A stretch of DNA of 64,000 nucleotides, taken from Melieria omissa (lineage: Eukaryota > Arthropoda > Insecta > Diptera > Ulidiidae). The notes under the pieces were generated by a model. That model was given only the letters and a program-made list of their open reading frames with translations. It did not search any database and was not told where the DNA came from. Shown here piece after piece: positions 48,605 to 59,003 of this stretch. Position 1 is the stretch's first letter. Each line of letters starts with the position of its first letter. A program made the translations under genes and the position numbers. The DNA is taken from contig OZ020268.1 in assembly GCA_963971225.1 (NCBI GenBank), positions 33,877,848 to 33,941,847 of the forward strand, in the 5' to 3' direction.

Positions 48605-50925
48605 TTTGTAGTGCTCTCAGAAAAGCAGACTAAGCCATTAAACGTGCTTTCGCACAATCCAACAACCAGATAGAGCTATGAGACTGTTTAGTCTTGGCCA
48701 TATTTTAGCACGAACCCATCCAAAATTTTCCACTGACATCTGGAAAAGAAATTGTGAAGAAGATGGAATAAAGTAATTGAAAATAAACATTGACAGCTGC
48801 GTTCGCCATATAAATTTAAGGTCAGTTAAAAAGCCCATTGAGCAATTACAACAGAAATGAAATTCCCTTAAAAATTTGCAATTAAACATGTTTTATATTT
48901 TTCCCCAATTTTACAATTCAAGTCATTTCCCCTTGTTGTTGTTGCCCAGTGGGCCACTTAAAAATACTTTATCGATTAACTGGCAATAAACGCCGATACG
49001 CTGCTGGCATCAAAATATTAATTCCGAAATTGCTTGGCGCGCACATGCGGGCAGCGGCTGCGCTGCGCTGCATGCAGCTGCAACCAACAAATGCTGCCAC
49101 ATTGATTGCCAGCATAAAGTGCACAAAATGTTTCATGTGCACACAGGTGCAAATTTGTTAAGTGAAATTTTTTTTATTGCTAATTCCACACACACGAACA
49201 CACCAAGCGAGATAATAAAAGTAAACCGCAGCGCATTCCCCACACCAGTTTTTGTAGCATAATTGATCACGTACAGGCGCCAATACGCTTCAGCCATAAT
49301 TTATGAAAATTACAGAAACGCACAAAAATTGCTTGTATGTGTGTGTGTGTGTCAAGTTAAAATAGATTTTAATCAAATTCATGCATAATTTCATTTAAGA
49401 ATTTAACACAATTTGCGCTCTTGAGTGCCAACAACCAGCAGCCAACCAACCGTCCACCCGTCTGCCTGCCAGCCCGAGTGGCTCAATCACAAAATGTCAG
49501 TGGCTGCTGAACTTTGGCTTGCCATCTAATCAACCAGCCAGCCAGTCAGCCAGCCAAACAGACAGCCAGTCACCCCCTTGCCTACGCCCAGTGCCATTAG
49601 TGCACAACGAGCCCCAGCACGGAGCCAGCGAACTCGCTCATCCGTTGCGTGTCGCCACCTCGCATGTGTTTTCACCCAACTTCGGCGCTTCGCCACAAGT
49701 CCAACTGTCTCGCTGTCTGCCTTTTTTCTGCAGATAGACATCACTGGTGGTTTTTTTGTTGGTAAATGACAACTTTGAACTTTGCAAATAACTTTGCAGC
49801 GACCCGCACAGCCACTCGCCAAACGACACTGACAAACTTCAGCGTTAACGCACATACACACATACACGCACATGCAAAAACATATACATATATGAAGCAA
49901 CTGGAGACTGCTTATTTGTGCCGCGCTGAGTGATAAAATTGAAATATTATGCTGTGTCTCGTGTGGCGGCGTCTCGGTTTGTATTTGTATTTGCTTATAT
50001 ATGAAGATTATTTTGATACTTGGATGATTCAATATTCCATAAAAATCTTATTTAAATTATAACAAAATACGAAAATGCCAAAACAAATATTTATAGATGT
50101 TTTTATTTGCTTAAGCTAAATGTGAAGGAATTAATACGTTTACGAAAAACCAACCTTTCAGTGAGCTTGCAGCAATAAAGAATTTATTTTTAAACTTGTA
50201 ATAATAAACACAATTTGATATTATTTGTCATAGCAATCAGACAGAATATGTTTACAAAAAATATGAAGTCATTAATTTTATTTCAATTTTATAAAAATGT
50301 TGCTCAATTTTTGCTCAATTATGACATTTATTCAATTTATCTTCAATTTAGCTCTAAATTATACTCAATTTGTCATAAAACATGCCAATTTAGATAAATG
50401 CATTTAGCGCTAAGTTTAGAATTAAATAATTCATTTTAAATTTCTTTATCGATAAACAAATTTATTCACAATTTACGGAGCTAAAACGAAATTGAGAAAC
50501 TGACAGCAGCGAAAGACGTTTATTAACATTTGTTTACTTTGAAATTTCATTTAAAAATTTTTTTCATCAATAGGTATATTGAATAAATTATTTTAAATGT
50601 TCAATAAATGTTTTTAAAAATTTGTTTATATACAAACAGAAAAAAGTTTCTCACGTCAAAACAAAAACATGTTGGACAACATTTTCAATAACAGCTAAAT
50701 TGAAATTCAATCAAGAAATAAATTGCCTAAATTTATTTGGCTGCCTCAACAGGACATAACTGTATAGCAATTAACACCATAAACAATTTTAATTTAATAT
50801 AAAATGGTTCTATTATTCTTATTAAATTAGTCTATCAATAAATGAAGTACAGCATACAAATCAATCCAAATAAATGTTTACTATCAAAATTGTACCAATG
50901 ACTCAATGAAATGGACACATGAAAA
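48605..50925. other. Mixed sequence, GC-balanced 48,900-49,980, no gene recognised
   Basis: It includes a TG run at 49,337-49,352 and a CCAG/GCCA-rich stretch at 49,525-49,575. A 168-codon frame on the minus strand (49,526-50,032) is Cys/Val/Met-rich because of the CA repeats and is not called. 50,040-50,925 is AT-rich with repeated CAATTT words. Confidence 0.45.
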
Positions 50926-50926
50926 T

Positions 50927-51060
50927 ATTTTGGAAAGTACTCTGACTCACTTCCTTATAAGGGTATCTGTAATAATTTTAAGATGATGAGAGGATTTTGG
51001 AAAATAATCTGACTCACTACCAATGAATACATCTGTATTAATTTCAAAATATAAAATGTA
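50927..51060 (+). repeat. 67-bp tandem duplication
   Basis: ATTTTGGAAAGTACTCTGAC at 50,927 recurs as ATTTTGGAAAATAATCTGAC at 50,994. Both continue TCACT, then a CATCTGTA/TATCTGTA word and AATTT. Confidence 0.75.
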
Positions 51061-51171
51061 TACTACAAAGCTTTTCTAAGCCGAGTCGATTACGGGAGCA
51101 CAGCTCTTTCCTTTGGCTTTATACCGGTTTGCCATTATTAGTTATTTTATATCTCATTTCAAATTATTATT

Positions 51172-51410
51172 GATAACTCCAAACTAAACACAGCGACTAG
51201 TGCAGGAGTTTTTTATGACTTCTTATAAATTATTCCTTCCCATTACCAACGAACTGCAGTGTTCTAAGCAGAGAGTTCAGCTATTGAAGCAGCGCTAGAA
51301 TGGATCAATATAAGAGTAAGTTTTGATAGTTCTGTCTATCAACTATCAGAGCTCTAGACTCTTACTTTCTAATATCAAAAGTGAGATATCAAACTGATTC
51401 TGCCTTTAAC
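51172..51410 (+). pseudogene. RNase H domain relic of a Jockey-like non-LTR retrotransposon
   Basis: Reading from 51,172 gives DNSKLNTATSAGVFYD, equivalent to the DGSK...GAGV start of a retrotransposon RNase H domain, with the first catalytic Asp kept. Then LPTNCSVLS follows and, after a frameshift, AESSAIEAALEWINI (51,268-51,315), matching the (F)QAE(V/L)xAI..ALEW helix with its catalytic Glu. Further on are frame-shifted traces of the SDSQAAIRALDS strand-helix (IRALDS). RNase H removes RNA from the cDNA hybrid during retrotransposition. Several frameshifts and stops make it dead. Confidence 0.7.
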
Positions 51411-51854
51411 TACTTTAAAACTGTGTTAATGTCATTATGTATGCAAGAGCACATAAGTAATTCAAAAGGCCGCCTCGTCTTTGCTGGCAGTGCATCAAAT
51501 GGTGGGACTAATTTTTGATTGAATTTTAAATTAATTTAACTGAAATTGATTTTTTGATGACTCGGCGACGTTATTCTGGCAATGGCGTTTTGATTATTGA
51601 ACCAACAGTACAGCTTTACTCGTATTTTGAAGCTACATTAATGTCACATTATGTGTGGAATGTTGGCCTCGAGTTCATCCAAAGTGGCTTCCTTGTAAAT
51701 AATCGAGGGGTGTCAAGTCGCATCGTTGCAGCGGCCGTGAGATGACCCAGTACCAAATTTCTGTAAAAAACTTCAAAAGTTGCAACCACAACGCGGATAT
51801 ATCAATGTTGGCGCGCCTTAAACTATGCAACGTGGAAAGGTAAAATACACCAAA
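51411..51854. other. Intergenic sequence, nothing recognised
   Basis: No repeat or frame could be identified. It may include decayed flanks of the retrotransposon. Confidence 0.5.
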
Positions 51855-51856
51855 TA

Positions 51857-52798
51857 CCAGGTGTATCAGTATTAAGTGAGCCTTTTTTTGCAAAAATAAA
51901 ACACTAATTTTTAATGGGAAAGTAAAAAACATTTTTTTTTTAGTATTGGCCATTGCTAGCCACACATTTTGTCCATATTTCAGGCAATTTGTGGACACCG
52001 CGCCAATAGAATTGTTTGTCTTTTGAAGCAAACCAATCAGACACCCAATTTTCGACTTCCTCGTAGGAATCGAAGTGCTGCTCAGCTAATGTGTGTCCAA
52101 TCGATGAAAACAAATGGTAGTCGGTAATAAAATGGAGCCTTAAACTAGATCCATTTTTCATCGCTAGTAACAATTTGATGCAAAATTAATTTTCTTTCGT
52201 GTCTTTGAAGCAAAATTTCACAAGTGTTTTTTCGGTTTTCCACCTGCCTTTCATTCAATTCATATGGCACCCATTTCCCATACTTTTGGATCTTTCCCAT
52301 AGCTTTTAAACGAACACAAATTGTTGCTTGTGCAACATTTAACATTTCTGCCATTTACTTTTGACTCAAAGTGTCATCTTTATCCAATATCGTTTGCAAT
52401 CCGGGTCTTCAAACTTTTTTGTTGGTCTTCCCCGTTCTTCATTTCTCAACATCAAAATCATTATTTCTGAACCGGTGAGACCATCTTTCGCATGTTGCTC
52501 TTGATAGAGCATGATCACCATATGCCTTGACAAGCATTCGATGCGACTCTGCAGCACTTATCTTCAAATGAAAACAAAAAATCAATGCTTCCCGCAAATC
52601 ATCACTATCTGGTACAAAATTCAACATTTTTAACACGATGAAAAAATATGATGTTGTTTGTTCAATGACTTGATGTGTACTAAATATGCTTGGCATATGT
52701 CATAGCAACAAAACAAAAAAAATTAAGGCTCGTTCACAACAAATATTCCCTATCGAGACATTTGTATCTTGAGGCTTACTTCATACTGATATACCTGG
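51857..52798 (-). mobile_element. Internally deleted mauritiana-type mariner, 942 bp, TA-flanked
   Basis: The ends CCAGGTGTATCAGTATTAAG and, inward from the right, CCAGGTATATCAGTATGAAG continue with TGAGCC/TAAGCC and form inverted repeats of about 28 bp. The CCAGGTGTA start is that of the Mos1/mauritiana group. TA lies directly outside both (51,855-51,856 and 52,799-52,800). Full length would be about 1.29 kb; the missing part removes the middle of the transposase. Confidence 0.93.
51940..52627 (-). pseudogene. Mauritiana-type mariner transposase, core deleted
   Basis: The start codon is at 52,627-52,625 (MLNFVPDSDD, like the MSSFVPN start of Mos1). The first frame covers the first helix-turn-helix (LREALIFCFHLKISAAESHR, then TCERWSHRFRNNDFDVEK). 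A second frame gives GRPTKKFEDPD. After another shift and a TAA where a Gln codon is expected (QK-stop-MAEML), a third frame gives VAQATICVRLKAMGKIQKYG, WVPYELNERQ and TSDEKWI, with the first catalytic Asp. The sequence then jumps to DYHLFSSIGHTLAEQ and the C-terminal FYWRGVHKLPEIW...SNGQY, which contains the third catalytic Asp. About 124 codons, including the HDNAPSH Asp, are deleted near 52,140. With at least two frameshifts and one stop it is defunct. Confidence 0.9.
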
Positions 52799-52800
52799 TA

Positions 52801-55483
52801 TGCTTTTCACTACCACTAAATACAGTGGTAAAAAGTACTATTAAAAAAATTAATGGAAAAATATTGCACTTAGTGGTAGTGCAGTGATTAGTGGAAAAAT
52901 GCTACTACCACTAAATATATTTATTTGGAAAATGGAAAATGTCCAGCAGACCTCGTAGTCGTAGTGATAATAGATTTTAGTGCGATACCCCCATGTCTGA
53001 TCACAATAAGGCAAATTTAAATTAGTGTAGATTTAAACGTTGTTATACAAAATTAGCTTATTACGTCTTATTTTATCTTAACTCTTCAACCAAGCGCATC
53101 CCACGCACCTATTCAGACAATTAAGCCAAGCCAACCTAATTTCCTTCTACTTAGAATAAGGAAAAATGTGCAAAATGATATTAAATATGATACAGTTCCT
53201 CTGTTCACCCACACAATCCCCACTTTACTCGACAGCACTTAAAGCCATCGCCCACTAAAAAACATAGACCAGTCTTAAGCCACTTGTCGCGCCAAGTGCA
53301 CACTTCACTATGGCAGATACAAAATTAACCAATTCCCACATTCTAAATCTTGAAGCAGATTGCTTTTGGCGCAAATATAAACTTAATTACGTCGTATTTC
53401 CGCTGCCATGGAGTGTGTCTTTAATGTAAACAACCTGCGGCCGAAAAGAAAAATTAATCACTTGGAAAGTGTTGGCAAATTAAAAATACTTTCAAAAGCG
53501 CACCAACAGACGAACCGAAAAATTAGCCGAATTTAACCAAACCAGTGAAGGAAGAATGCCTAATTGTTTAAACATTTAAACGCGCTGACATTCACACAGA
53601 TTTCCAGAAACAAGTAATAGAACAACAAAAAGAAGAATGTTTTCGTTTTGTGCCGCTTTTGTAATTGTGAATGCTTCTTGCACGAGGCCAATAAACAAAA
53701 GTGCGCGGCGAAAGTGTAAACAATCATTGACCTCATTCGCACTGCTCGTAGTTTCGGACCAAGTTTAAGCGACGCGGCGCTGTTGTTTTAACAACAACCA
53801 AAACCGAAATGGAAAAAAAAACAAAACATAAAACATAAATGAAATTTGCAGAATTTGTTCGAAACAAAAGCCTCTTTCTGAGTGCGAATGGACGGCGGGG
53901 TCGGGAAGAATTTGTATTCATGGAAATGACGCCATTTTTAAAGCTGATTACCTCATAAATTTCGCAGCATATTAGCACAGCAACAACCACCTGTCGTCGA
54001 ACAAGGCAGCAATTGCTCGCTGCGTTCTGTTGATTTTTCTCATTAACATTTGACATTACAATTTGCACACTCCCACCCACACAAGCGCACAAATCTCATC
54101 AACGTGAATTTTCCCAAAAAATATGCGACACGCGAACACAAACACAGTCGCCAAGTTGGCGTTATCGGGCGCAGGAATTATTTGGCAAAATGCACACCAC
54201 TTCATTTTAATTAAACAATAAGCACAACGCATAAATCTCCATAAATGCCTGAAGCCGCTGCTGAGCGGTTGGAGGAATGAATCTTCGCTGACTCCAATGA
54301 ATTTGCCGCTGCCGCTGCTGCTGTTGCTGCTGCTGACAGCGACAAAATTTACGCATCTTTGAATGCGCCGCAGACAGCAACGAAACTATTTGCGATTTTG
54401 CTGAATTGTCTTCTTTTGTGCGCGACGCTTTGCTACACGTCGCGCGCTTGAAAAAGCTTGTAAATCATCGAAAGGCCAGAAAGACGGCGCAAACAACTAC
54501 AAAACAAAGTAGCAGCAACAACACAAGCAATGACAATGAAAACTATGCAACTATTGTCATTTGACCGCACACGCGACGTCTTTGCTGCGATGCCAAGTGG
54601 GAAGTTTTTCCGCTGCTGTGCCTAGTTTTGGGCAACATTAATGTTATCGTCGACATTATTGACTGCCAACAAAGATGTCAAACACCCCGGCACACATGTA
54701 TGCATATGTATGCAATACATACATGTGCGTATACATGTAAATATGCTACCAACAACTGAATTGAGCCAACATATGAATGAATCGCTCTGCTCGTCTGCAA
54801 CAAACAATAAACCAATAACAAAGCTGGATGATGCGACAAGTCTGGGCTTTTGTGCTTCCAACTGCATTGATTGTCCGCTTGCTTGTTGGTCATATAGTTT
54901 TTTATTGTATTTGTAATCTATGCTCGAGCTATCGGCATTCGATTAAGTTCATCGGCTTAATTTGCCACAGACGCTGCTCAATTAAAGTTGTTCAGTGGCT
55001 GCCCACAGCAGTAAAAGCAAACGTTGCACAAAATTTTATCAATAGAATAACTACTTCATTAGTTTTGTCATTCAATTTGATAAATCAATTGTGCTCGGTA
55101 GGTTCTATGATCAATAAGGCAAACTTTCAGACATATAGCAATGCATAATTTAGTGTGTGTTAAATAGTTCTGTTCAAGGCTGTCAACTAAACTGCACTCG
55201 AGTCATTTAATATGAAATTCAACACATACAACACTCTCGTATATCAAAAATAAATCTGTAGTATGCTCGAAGAGTAAAATTTAAATGCACAGCAAGAACA
55301 CATTGCAACTATTTCCTGTAAAGTGAGCACGAAACTGCACATGTTGAATTTTCTATTTATTTGAATACAAATTGATGACACAAAGACAAAGACTTTATAA
55401 AAGCAAAATACACTGATTGATGATGATTTAAATTTAATCGTAATTATAATTTGATGGACTTCCCTTTTTCTTTTAATCATCTC
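52801..55483. other. Single-copy block with small palindromes, no gene recognised
   Basis: A cluster of ACTACCACTAAA/TTTAGTGGTAGT words forms small hairpins at 52,809-52,915. 53,070-54,900 is GC-balanced with CAG/GCC-rich words (54,300-54,345 is CTGCTG-rich). A 35-base palindrome lies at 54,693-54,727. A minus-strand frame of 119 codons (53,733-54,092) and others have no domain. Confidence 0.45.
54693..54727. repeat. Inverted repeat in alternating purine-pyrimidine DNA
   Basis: CACATGTATG and its exact complement CATACATGTG are separated by 15 bases (CATATGTATGCAATA). The whole stretch is nearly all alternating purine-pyrimidine, which favours cruciform or Z-type structures. Confidence 0.8.
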
Positions 55484-56560
55484 AGTTAAAACAATATTCT
55501 GAGGTGCAATGAAAACCAAAACATGCCATAAAATTTAACAAAAAAATACCGTGAATGCAAAAGTTAAAAAAATACTAAACTTTATAGTTAACTACCTGTT
55601 AACTATAACTACTGAAAAATAATTTAAAAATTAATAATTAACTTTTCGACCCCAAAGTTGCTTGAGAGCAACTTCACCTATTTGTCATCTTATAGCAAAA
55701 GTTTCGATTGATTAATGGGTTTAATTTAAGTATGTACCAACAAATTAATATTTTTGGAAGTATATTCAAAGCAAATTACAAAAATGTTACTGTTACCCCC
55801 AAAATAATTTCCAATAATTTGCAGCGATATCAGAGAAAGTTTGTGTTCTAATTGATCAAATTAGATACTGGTTTTTTTAATACCAGTTTTTTTAATACTG
55901 ATTAAAAGAAATCAAAAACTTATAATTTTGTATTTTTCCATGAATACTAAATAATTTTCTTGTAATTAAAAAATATTTATAAAAATTTATTTAACCCGTT
56001 TTAAGCAAAAATTGTTCAAAAGTAAACTAGCTCTAGAACTCTAAAAAAGAGGCGTGGCGACTACAAATGTCGTGTGCACAGTTCTTAGTTAAGTGTTTCA
56101 TGATTTATATATCAAAAAATAATAATCAGACAAAGGGTAAAATTCGGAGACGAAAGGTTAAATATTCTCATGGCATTAAGCATTCTACTAAAAAACAAAT
56201 GATTGAATTGCCATGATGACTTAAAGTATGTATTGAAATGTGGTAGGAAATTTACAAAATTTGAAAATTAATTCTTCTCTTTTCAGTCGAAACAATGTTT
56301 TGAGGTTCAATAAAGACTTAAACATTTTTAATAAAAAAAATTAAAAAAAAGTTTATGAATAAAATAGTTAAAAGAAATACTACTCTTCAAAGTTAACTAC
56401 CCAAAAAATAATTTTAAAATCAATATTTAGATATTTTGGCATATTTATTTGGCATTCTAATATTGAAATGTGGTAGAAAAATTGCATTATTTAACTTAGA
56501 AATGAACTCTTAGTGATTCTCATGGTTTTTGTTATTCTACTAAACAACGAATGGTTGAAT
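55484..56560 (+). repeat. Diverged tandem duplication interrupted by a TTAA MITE
   Basis: CAGTTAAAACAATATTCTGA at 55,484 recurs as CAGTCGAAACAATGTTTTGA near 56,283, each followed by GGT(G/T)CAAT and later AAAGTTAACTACC or ATAGTTAACTACC. ATTCTCATGGCATT at 56,166 recurs at about 56,516 with a following CATTCTACTAAA/TATTCTACTAAA word. Removing the MITE at 55,642-56,157 leaves units of about 280-350 bp, so the duplication predates the insertion in the first unit. Confidence 0.6.
55642..56157 (+). mobile_element. TTAA-type MITE, family A, copy 3 (complete)
   Basis: TTAA lies directly outside both ends (55,638-55,641 and 56,158-56,161). The left end CTTTTCGACCCCAAAGTTG and the inward-read right end CCTTTCGTCTCCGAATTTTA are short inverted repeats. 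Length is 516 bp. It is the best-preserved of three copies and defines the family ends. It is non-coding. Confidence 0.82.
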
Positions 56561-56782
56561 GAATTTGATGACCAAAAGCATATAAAATTAATTCGTAAGA
56601 AACCTTTAAATCTTACGTTAAGTGCAGATCAACCATGGTTCGTTAACGTGTCAGATTCTTACCCGCTAAAATCACCTTTTGTTATACTTTCGGAAGGATT
56701 GTTGAAAACAGATTACCTAGTGAATTCCTTTCTATTATTTCTTTCTTTAGCGTTCAACTTATGTCATATCAACTTTCTCGCA

Positions 56783-57070
56783 GGATTAAAGTGTCTCCTG
56801 AAAAGTCATCTGACACATTGTCACAAGTTCCTCGGCAACATTAAAGTGTTTTATGTGCCACTGCCCGGCCTTAGCCAGGACTAGGCTTCGCCACCTAGGT
56901 GTCCCGTTTCTGGTTGATCTACCAGAGCTGTCGACCATCCATATTAGCGGCATAGCCCGCTTTATTAGGAAATCGCGGTGGATTCCCTCCACCTTCCGGG
57001 GGGGTGACTAGCTGTGAGGTCAGCCACTTTTTTCACTGTGGTAACACAACGGGCCTATCTTTTACCTAAT
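56783..57070 (+). pseudogene. C-terminal tail and 3' end of a non-LTR retrotransposon
   Basis: From 56,847 one frame of 54 codons reads CFMCHCPALARTRLRHLG, VPFLVDLPELSTIHISGIA, RFIRKSRWIPSTF and stops at TAG (57,009-57,011). This is the C-terminal Cys-His knuckle and tail of insect LINE ORF2 proteins; C-H-C-P-A-L-A-R-T-R-L-R-x-L-G is the family signature. Upstream, LKSHLTHCHKFLGNI retains a shortened (L)TGHC region, with an internal deletion and frameshift. The 3' untranslated region contains TGTGGTAACACAACGGGCC, almost the same as the 3' tail of the SINE at 13.7 kb. A LINE of this type could have mobilised those SINEs. Confidence 0.72.
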
Positions 57071-57075
57071 GTAAC

Positions 57076-58726
57076 GTAAATACTATAGTCAAGACTATAA
57101 TCTTTTACATTTCTCTTATTAAGACCCAAAATATTCATGGCTTCACTGCCTAATAACTTCTTTGAAATAAATTTAAATAAATCAAAGTAATCAATTAATA
57201 AATCAAAATTACTCCATTGAATTCTTTCATAGTATTTTTCTTGTCATTTTCTTGTAAAATTTTTTAAACCCAAAATGAATCAAAATAACAGATATTACAA
57301 AATAAGGCTCGTGGGGCATTCTGGCGTTCACACCGATTAAAATTTTCTGCAGTTAATAGTTCGAATCCAACTATTCTGGAATCTCGAGGTTATTTATTTG
57401 TCGTACACACGTCAAATTGCTCGATTGAGTTCCAAATTTGAGTCACCAAAAATGCATTTCTGACTTTTACTCAAAAATTTATCTTCTAACTGATTTTGCT
57501 GAGTTGGTTAGGTTGGTTGGCAGTGGCGCACGCCAAAGGGTGTTGGGATATAACTCCCATATATATCGGTATCTGGAAGATATTTTGGGTGGCAAATATG
57601 GTTTCAACTGATGTTGAGCTCAAAGTTATGTATGGAAACCCCCCAAAATGAAACTCTTTTTGGGCCACTGTTGATGGATTAGAGTGAGGAGGCGAAGCCC
57701 CGGTATCCGATGAGCGTTTGTGAGTCTTTTTGTACTACTTCCTTCGGTAAGTATTTTTACAGATCGTTATCTCTCTCAGTGATCTGCTCCTTATACATAG
57801 CCACTCTGAGAGTTTATTGAAGCACACAACAAACCGAGCGCGTATTTTACTATGTCACTGATATCAGTAAACAATGACTTTCGCAACGTCTTTTTCGTTT
57901 TTCGTGATAGAGCCTGGCATGCTCAGAGAAACGGCAACGATAAAGAAATTATCTTCTTTCTCTTTAAAAAAGAAAGAGAAAGAATCTACATTTGAAATAC
58001 GCTGTTATCAAATACACGTATTTACGAGTAAGCAAAACATGTTCATAAGATTCGATATGAAGGACCATAAGTATAACCAGCTGATCGTTCGGTCACGATC
58101 AAACTTTTCTAGGTCCTTTACGGCACCAGACATAAATCCATTTATGAGCTGTGGCAATAATTCGTTAAAATAGGAGAACTTTTAGCAAACCTTAGTAGTG
58201 GATTGAGTCCTAATACTGAGACCGCTTTTAACCCAATGAACTCAAAGACACCTAAGGGTTATCAGAAATGAGAATATGATCCAGAGTTTCCTCCACCTTC
58301 CACACTTATTTCCAGATATGTCAGAGTCACTAGATATTAGAATTCAAATGACTACTTGGTGCAGAGACGCCATCATTTGGCCCTAAATCTTCAAAATTGA
58401 TAGAAGTCGCACTGAAGCAGTCAATCGTCAATGTAAAAGTCGTATTTTTAAATAGTTTAGTAGATGGTTAATAGTTTAAATAGTTTATCTAACCGACGGA
58501 ATGAATGAATAGAAAGTTTTTTTTAATGTCATATGTTGATAAATGTCTAAGCTAAGTTAAAAGAAGCAAGTAATGGCCATTTCTAACACTATCCACCAGG
58601 GACCGTAAATAATTATCATCGCAATATTTTTAATCAAATAAATCAAGACGAAGGAATCATTGCACATATATTATGTAGTGCAATAAAGTGGTGAGTTTTA
58701 TATTCCACTTGCAGATTGAGAATTAA
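57076..58726. other. Intergenic sequence, no gene recognised
   Basis: A GGTTAGGTTGG/GCAGTGGC string at 57,507-57,528 resembles the reverse of the SINE/LINE tail (GCCACnGCAACCTAACC), so a minus-strand relic may end there. A 99-codon frame at 57,874-58,173 (+) shows no known domain. Confidence 0.45.
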
Positions 58727-59003
58727 TCCACATGAAGTAGATGGAAATTAAAAGAAACACACAGATGCGAACTTGGTAAGTAATGGAAAACCTTCAAGTG
58801 TGAAAAAAACTTCAAATAAATACCTCTAACACCGTTCGGATTCCCTTCCCGTTTCTACTATCTGTTTGAAATGTTTGTTGTAATACAAGAATACTGTCGT
58901 AGAAACATTTCAAACACTTGGAATTGTAGGGTCACAATGAGCCATTGATGGGCCATAGGTCTCATACAGTGGCAGCCAACCTAACCTAGCTTTGTCTAAC
59001 CTA
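58727..59003 (+). mobile_element. SINE copy, head-truncated
   Basis: ATCCACATGAAG, then ACCTTCAAGTGTGAAAAAAA, CACCGTTCGGATTC, TCTGTTTGAAATGT, GGGTCACAATGAGCC and GGCAGCCAACCTAACC follow in the same order as in the SINE at 13.7 kb. The tRNA head and the GGCGTTAAACTGTAGG part of the core are missing. An extra AAACATTTCAAACA word (near 58,900) is the inverted copy of TGTTTGAAATGTTT nearby and can pair with it. Confidence 0.68.

Noticed and set aside
49526..50032. 168-codon frame, Cys/Val/Met-rich
   Set aside because: Its unusual composition comes from CA/TG microsatellites; no domain is present.
57700..57860. Possible LTR end with AATAAA and GAGAGAGATAACGATCTG on the minus strand
   Set aside because: No second LTR, primer-binding site or polypurine tract was found within the window.
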